Position numbers and translations under genes: made by a program. The notes beneath the pieces are model-generated. The model was not told the origin of the DNA and ran no database searches. It saw only the letters and a list, made by a program, of their open reading frames with translations. 5,787 nucleotides of DNA from contig JAGNTT010000127.1 of NCBI GenBank assembly GCA_017987425.1, positions 1 through 5,787 on the forward strand. The letters are read 5' to 3'. The stretch's first letter is position 1. Every line of letters begins with the position of its first letter. Positions 5,235 to 5,787 of the stretch are shown piece after piece. This stretch comes from Candidatus Omnitrophota bacterium. GTDB lineage: Bacteria; Omnitrophota; Gorgyraeia; Zapsychrales; Fredricksoniimonadaceae.

Positions 5235-5787
5235 TTAAGAGAGCCTGACCCCGCGCCGTTTGGCGCCCCAGGTGCCGGGTTTTTCTTCGAAGAAGCCCGC
5301 GATTGAAGTCCCGCAATAGGCGCATTCACCCGTGGCCTTGACGTGATACTCCCCCAGCTCAAACCAGTCACGTTCGATAATGCGCTTGCGGCATCCTGGG
5401 CAATAGGTGCTCGAACCTTCGGAGTCATGGACGTTACCGGTGTAAACATAGTGGAGACCTTTCGACAGCGCGATGACGCGGGCCTTCTTCAGCGTTTCCG
5501 GTGGCGTGGACGTCTTATCGAGCATTTTATAATCGGGATGAAACGCCGTAAAATGCAAAGGAACATCAGGCCCTAGATTCGTTATGATCCATTCCGACAT
5601 CGCGTGAAGCTCACTTTCCGCATCATTGGCTCCGGGAATAATGAGATTGGTGATCTCGAACCAGACTTTAGTTTCCTTCTTTAAATAAACCAGCGTATCC
5701 AAAACCGGCTGGAGATGTCCGGACGTGATCTTGTCATAAAATTCTTCGGTGAATCCTTTGAGGTCGACGTTGGCCGCATCCATATAT
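5235..5787 (-). CDS. amrS: AmmeMemoRadiSam-system radical SAM protein, C-terminal part
   Basis: The frame is open through the right edge (a Tyr codon precedes the first visible Met), so this is the C-terminal half or so of a protein usually around 330-350 residues. The CxxxCxxC iron-sulfur motif lies outside the window. The visible part shows DAANVDLKGFTEEFY at its start, EITNLIIPGAND (43-54), HFTAFHPDYKM (77-87), YTGNVHD (114-120), then two cysteine pairs, CPGC (128-131) and CAYC (154-157), which likely bind a metal such as zinc. These match the AmrS family, related to pyruvate formate-lyase activase and usually encoded near AMMECR1 and Memo homologues; neither partner gene is in the window. 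The biochemical role of the system is not firmly established to my knowledge. The gene ends immediately before a CACAAG repeat. Confidence 0.9.
   Translation of the reverse strand, partial: YMDAANVDLKGFTEEFYDKITSGHLQPVLDTLVYLKKETKVWFEITNLIIPGANDAESELHAMSEWIITNLGPDVPLHFTAFHPDYKMLDKTSTPPETLKKARVIALSKGLHYVYTGNVHDSEGSSTYCPGCRKRIIERDWFELGEYHVKATGECAYCGTSIAGFFEEKPGTWGAKRRGVRLS

Noticed and set aside
5075..5449. Minus-strand open frame with repeated Cys-Val-Leu-Cys-Ser motifs
   Set aside because: It overlaps the radical SAM gene in another frame, and its cysteine repeats are simply the translation of the 15-base tandem repeat, whose length is a multiple of three.

Overview
The window appears to come from an uncultivated Gram-negative bacterium with mid-range base composition. 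The Gram-negative reading rests on a Sec signal peptide in front of a bacterial Cu,Zn superoxide dismutase. The phylum cannot be fixed from this sequence. The mix of a TmSir2-like sirtuin, an AmmeMemoRadiSam radical SAM enzyme and word-like repeats between genes would suit a candidate phylum such as Omnitrophota, but that is a weak inference. I see no phage, transposase, CRISPR array, tRNA or rRNA.

Layout: a few codons of an unidentified plus-strand gene end at 110. Everything else is on the minus strand. In transcription order (right to left) the genes are: the C-terminal part of an AmrS-type radical SAM protein (running off the right edge), a 100-residue hypothetical protein, sodC (Cu,Zn superoxide dismutase), an ISOC-like cysteine hydrolase starting 5 bases after sodC, acsA (AMP-forming acetyl-CoA synthetase), a 68-residue two-helix membrane protein with a strong ribosome binding site, and a Sir2-family NAD-dependent deacylase.

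Functional reading: acsA and the sirtuin lie one small gene apart on the same strand. In Salmonella and other bacteria a sirtuin reactivates Acs by removing an acetyl group from its catalytic lysine, and here that lysine is present in an intact PKTRSGK motif, so the pair looks like an enzyme beside its reactivator. The Acs keeps the acetate pocket and catalytic residues, but three arginines associated with CoA or nucleotide contact in Salmonella Acs are replaced. sodC and the hydrolase form a tightly spaced pair, but no shared pathway is evident.

The most unusual aspect is between the genes. Five spacers each hold a different repeat element placed at or just behind a stop codon. Four consist of short words repeated imperfectly on one arm and in reverse complement on the other (GTGGTA, CACAAG twice, GGTTGATGG). 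The fifth is a GC-rich double hairpin. In the leftmost spacer the two converging genes actually use repeat words as their last codons and stops.
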